From assembly GCA_946011705.1 (NCBI GenBank), contig CAMGCA010000067.1, positions 1-8,703 on the forward strand: a stretch of 8,703 nt of DNA. Direction: 5' to 3'. Both the position numbers and the translations under genes were made by a program. Below are positions 6,870 to 8,703 of this stretch, piece by piece. The first letter of the stretch is position 1, and each line of letters opens with the position of its first letter. Below the pieces are notes generated by a model. It was not told where the DNA came from. It saw only the letters and a list, made by a program, of their open reading frames with translations, and searched no databases. This DNA is from an uncultured Clostridia bacterium (GTDB lineage: Bacteria; Bacillota; Clostridia; Oscillospirales; Oscillospiraceae).

Positions 6870-7121
6870 ATGTGCAATTTTACGGAACTATACCGAATGG
6901 ATTTGCCCCACAGGGCTATTTCCGTGTACAGATACCTTGCCGACCGCGCCAACAAAGATGGCATCTGCTGGCCGTCCATTCCGACCATTTCCAAAGACCT
7001 GAAACTCTCTGAGTCCACAACCAGAAGGGCGTTGAAAGATTTGCGCAAGGCGGGACTAATCCAAACAGAGCAGCGACACCGGGAGAATGGAGGAAACAGC
7101 AGTTTGCAATACAAGTTATAG
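6870..7121 (+). CDS. Small helix-turn-helix protein (HTH_36-like)
   Basis: An 83-aa protein with ATG at 6870 after AGGAGG (6859-6864). Residues 10-65 (MDLPHRAISVYRYLADRAN, then CWPSIPTISKDLKLSEST, then TRRALKDLRKAGLI) are a winged helix of the HTH_36 type, found in replication initiators and small regulators on mobile elements. The CWPS motif and the RALKDL recognition helix are clear. The remaining 18 residues probably form the wing; no further domain follows, so it is a stand-alone DNA-binding protein and not a full replication initiator. It lies 47 bases after the coupling gene and may be co-transcribed with it. It could regulate transfer or element copy control; the target is unknown. Confidence 0.82.
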   Translation: MCNFTELYRMDLPHRAISVYRYLADRANKDGICWPSIPTISKDLKLSESTTRRALKDLRKAGLIQTEQRHRENGGNSSLQYKL

Positions 7122-7222
7122 CTTTTGCCAAAAACGATCAGTCTTTTAGTTTGCGAAGAAACGAATGATGACTCACCGGATCTCCGCTTTTTTCTTTCAT
7201 CATATTACTAATGGCATGAAAC

Positions 7223-7237
7223 TTATGCTATACGCTT
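7223..7237 (+). promoter_or_regulatory. Candidate XRE operator O1
   Basis: TTATGCTATACGCTT contains the dyad ATGC-N5-GCTT. Its 13-base core is identical to the reverse complement of the site at 7725-7737, and it lies just upstream of the predicted XRE promoter. The repressor assignment is inferred from position and repetition. Confidence 0.55.
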
Positions 7238-7261
7238 GTTCCGCAAAAGATATCCCTTTTA

Positions 7262-7267
7262 TATACT
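7262..7267 (+). promoter_or_regulatory. Possible -10 box of the XRE gene
   Basis: TATACT lies about 43 bases before the XRE start, between the two operator candidates. The -35 region at 17 bp spacing (TTCCGC, 7239-7244) is a poor match, so the promoter would be weak or assisted. Confidence 0.35.
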
Positions 7268-7280
7268 AATAACGTTGATT

Positions 7281-7295
7281 TTATGCTATATGCAT
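7281..7295 (+). promoter_or_regulatory. Candidate XRE operator O2
   Basis: TTATGCTATATGCAT has the perfect dyad arms ATGC and GCAT around five bases. It differs from O1 by two bases and ends just before the GGGGGA ribosome binding site of the XRE gene, where bound repressor could block early transcription. Confidence 0.55.
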
Positions 7296-7309
7296 GGGGG
7301 ATTGATTCA

Positions 7310-7630
7310 ATGGACAAGGTAGCTTTGGGCAGGAAAATCCGTGAAGCACGCATCAAAAAGGGGTATACCCAGCAGACGCTTTCAGAAAAAGCGGATATTG
7401 GCGAAATGTATCTGAGCGAGATTGAGCGGGGAATCAAGATGCCCAGCATGAATCTGTTCATCAAGCTGATTACGGCTTTGGATATCTCGGCAGACTATGT
7501 TCTCAGGGATGAGGTTCCAACGGGAAAAGAATTTGTGTACGATGAGATCACACAAAAACTGGAAGGACTTACTCCGAGGCAGCGTAAAGCAGCGGCGGAT
7601 ATTCTGGATGCGTATATCAAGAATCTATAA
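7310..7630 (+). CDS. XRE-family transcriptional regulator
   Basis: A 106-aa DNA-binding protein. The ATG at 7310 is preceded by GGGGGA (7296-7301); an in-frame ATG at 7283 lies inside operator O2 and has no ribosome binding site. Residues 5-60 form a Cro/C1-type helix-turn-helix: LGRKIREARIKKGYTQQTLS, then EMYLSEIERGIKMPS, then LFIKLITALDISADYVL. The C-terminal part (YDEITQKLEGLTPRQRKAAADILDAYI) is a short helical tail likely to mediate dimerisation. Matching dyads lie on both sides of its own promoter and before the next gene, so self-repression and control of the downstream gene are likely. Such regulators often hold mobile-element transfer or cargo genes silent. A strong terminator follows. 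Confidence 0.92.
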   Translation: MDKVALGRKIREARIKKGYTQQTLSEKADIGEMYLSEIERGIKMPSMNLFIKLITALDISADYVLRDEVPTGKEFVYDEITQKLEGLTPRQRKAAADILDAYIKNL

Positions 7631-7642
7631 CAGATTCTCTCA

Positions 7643-7670
7643 GGAGGCACTTGGTGCCTCCATTTCTTTT
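7643..7670 (+). terminator. Intrinsic terminator after the XRE gene
   Basis: GGAGGCAC (7643-7650), loop TTG and GTGCCTCC (7654-7661) form a perfect 8-bp stem, followed by ATTTCTTTT. It lies 12 bases after the XRE stop and separates it from the next transcription unit. Confidence 0.85.
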
Positions 7671-7724
7671 ACCGTTCTCTGACATATTTCGACAGATTTC
7701 GAGTAATAGTATCTGTTATGATAT

Positions 7725-7749
7725 AAGCGTATAGCATTATAATAATGCT
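7725..7749. promoter_or_regulatory. Operator O3 and palindrome overlapping a TATAAT box
   Basis: AAGCGTATAGCAT (7725-7737) is the exact reverse complement of the 13-base core of O1. Overlapping it is a perfect 17-base palindrome, AGCATTATAATAATGCT (7733-7749), which contains TATAAT at 7738-7743, a consensus -10 box about 58 bases before the next start codon. The -35 region (TTATGA, 7716-7721) is weak. Binding here would occlude the promoter, so repression of the next gene by the XRE protein is likely; this is inference. Confidence 0.55.
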
Positions 7750-7800
7750 AAAAGTGCTATATAGAAATCGATTCGAACAAATTGAAGGGAAGAGGCTAAT

Positions 7801-8436
7801 ATGATATCAAGGATGCAGATACTGGACACTCTGCTGGGAAAACAGATTGTAGATGCTCTCATTAGGACATTGTATACTCAGGATGATGATTTCCCTGAAA
7901 TACACCAATCCTACTTGGCGGCAATTGATACACTGAATAGAGTACTTGGCCAGGATGCAAAGCACAGCGTACAAAAATATACTGCCGCCATTGAGCAGCA
8001 ATGCGCATCGAATCTCTTTTTTGCAGGTGTTCTGGGAATACAGATGAATTTGGAGCATTTCAGAAATCCAATGGCTCCAAACTGCACATGTGAACAGGTG
8101 GATTATGATGATTATCTGCGTGTAGATCTGGCTTATGCTTTGCCTTTGTATGAAGCGGCTGAGAAGTATATCGAACAGTTTGAGAAGAACTTGCCGGCTG
8201 AGTTGCGGGAGATCCGTGATACCGTCATCTGTTTCAAAGCTGCTTTAGAGGTCAGCGGCATGAAGCTGGCGCATTTCTATGGTTATCTGCTGGGCAACGA
8301 TTTGCTGAAATGCTGCATTCCCGGATATCGTCCAGACCATGTTCTGGATTTTCGGTACAGGCACATGTTGGAACAATACTTTGGTGGTACCCTGCGAATG
8401 GATCAGTGGGAGGGCTGTATACCGGTAAAAGCCTGA
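7801..8436 (+). CDS. Unrecognised 211-aa helical protein under probable XRE control
   Basis: The ATG at 7801 follows GAAGGGAAGAGG (7784-7795). The product is predicted mainly helical and cytoplasmic, with no signal peptide or long membrane helix. Two stretches look related: FFAGVLGIQMNLEHF (73-87) and FYGYLLGNDLLKCC (159-172), both with the spacing F-x2-3-G-x-L-x-G-x2-L and each following a helix, which suggests an internal duplication. Cysteines occur at 68, 95, 97, 144, 171, 172 and 206, without a clear metal motif. By eye the GC content is lower than that of the transfer genes, consistent with recently acquired cargo. It has its own promoter region with an XRE operator and palindrome. I do not recognise the family and assign no function. 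Confidence 0.8.
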   Translation: MISRMQILDTLLGKQIVDALIRTLYTQDDDFPEIHQSYLAAIDTLNRVLGQDAKHSVQKYTAAIEQQCASNLFFAGVLGIQMNLEHFRNPMAPNCTCEQVDYDDYLRVDLAYALPLYEAAEKYIEQFEKNLPAELREIRDTVICFKAALEVSGMKLAHFYGYLLGNDLLKCCIPGYRPDHVLDFRYRHMLEQYFGGTLRMDQWEGCIPVKA

Positions 8437-8440
8437 AAAT

Positions 8441-8593
8441 ATGCGCCGGTTCAGGAAACAGATCCGCAAACTACGTACACATTACGAGAGGAGATATGGA
8501 AAGATGCTTTTGTATAAGCAGCACAGATTTTATTGCTTCACATTACCATTGGGATTGAACGTGAGACACGAGGTCCCATGCAGCAGCTTCTGA
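8441..8593 (+). CDS. Small basic reading frame, 50 aa, probably frameshifted
   Basis: The ATG at 8441 is 4 bases after the previous stop, with no clear ribosome binding site, so coupling to the upstream gene is possible; an inner ATG at 8503 has AGGAG (8489-8493) 9 bases before it. The first 21 residues are strongly basic (MRRFRKQIRKLRTHYERRYG), followed by LLYKQHRFYCFTLPLG, a plausible folded segment. It ends at TGA 8591 soon after a CCC run at 8575-8577. Adding one C there would join it in frame to MQQLLSYIRDLEG and run to the window edge. I do not recognise the family. Confidence 0.42.
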   Translation: MRRFRKQIRKLRTHYERRYGKMLLYKQHRFYCFTLPLGLNVRHEVPCSSF

Positions 8594-8703
8594 GTTATAT
8601 TCGGGATTTGGAGGGGCCTGTTCAGGTGGGACCGGAGCCGCTCCACCACCAAGGACTGACCGGCAATAGAGCCCAAAACCAACCCGACGAAACCACCACC
8701 GCC
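8578..8703 (+). other. Open frame at right edge, possible C-terminal part of the small basic protein
   Basis: From ATG 8578 the frame is open to the end of the window, giving MQQLLSYIRDLEGPVQVG and then a hydrophilic tail. It has no ribosome binding site of its own. It joins the previous reading frame if one base is added to the CCC run at 8575-8577. The opposite strand is also open over 8530-8703, so coding direction is not certain. Confidence 0.3.

Noticed and set aside
7122..7222. Possible terminator after the HTH gene near CCGGATCTCCGC and a T run
   Set aside because: The stem is only three base pairs and the longer AGTC/GACT pairing around 7140-7173 is interrupted, so I cannot support a terminator.
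8530..8703. Reverse-strand frame entering from the right edge
   Set aside because: The translation looks protein-like, with a Gly-rich hydrophobic start, but no family was recognised and the forward frame fits the neighbouring gene order better; it remains possible.
1..8703. Circular join of the two window ends to complete the amidoligase
   Set aside because: The right-edge frame does not continue into the amidoligase frame at the left edge, and the right end does not show the expected N-terminal amidoligase motif clearly.
1..8703. CRISPR array, tRNA, rRNA or insertion sequence
   Set aside because: No regularly spaced long repeats, no cloverleaf or rRNA-like sequence, and no transposase were seen.

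Overview
The window looks like part of a mobile genetic element (an integrative conjugative or mobilizable element) of a gut-type Clostridia bacterium, for example Oscillospiraceae or Lachnospiraceae. The reasons are the fairly high GC content, strong AGGAGG-type ribosome binding sites, and a mobilization set typical of clostridial elements: a RHH accessory protein, a MobP3-like relaxase, a DUF3991/TOPRIM protein and a CD1115-family VirD4-like coupling protein. The host assignment is inference. All convincing genes lie on the + strand.

Region 1 (1-1824) is a tightly packed cargo operon: a 5'-truncated amidoligase-family protein, a gamma-glutamylcyclotransferase-fold protein, an unrecognised 132-aa protein and a 27-aa single-helix membrane peptide. 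The first two are predicted to make and break gamma-glutamyl or similar amide bonds, so this may be a small peptide or amide modification system carried by the element.

Region 2 (1825-2063) is non-coding. It holds five exact GTGGGTC repeats, two near-matches and several inverted repeats, directly upstream of the relaxase module. It is the best candidate for the origin of transfer (oriT) or an accessory-protein binding region.

Region 3 (2064-6822) is the mobilization module: RHH protein, relaxase, a 184-bp structured gap, DUF3991/TOPRIM protein, then the coupling protein overlapping it by 4 bp. The coupling protein has an in-frame TAA immediately after its Walker A motif, although the rest of the frame is intact for another 472 codons. 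No genes for the type IV secretion channel lie in the window.

Region 4 (6823-7670) has a hairpin, a small HTH_36-type DNA-binding protein, and an XRE-family repressor gene with its own terminator. A 13-bp dyad (ATGC-N5-GCWT) occurs twice around the XRE promoter and once, inverted, in the promoter region of the following gene, suggesting one regulator acts on both.

Region 5 (7671-8703) holds a lower-GC, unrecognised 211-aa helical protein and a small basic reading frame at the right edge that appears to be broken by a one-base change in a C run.
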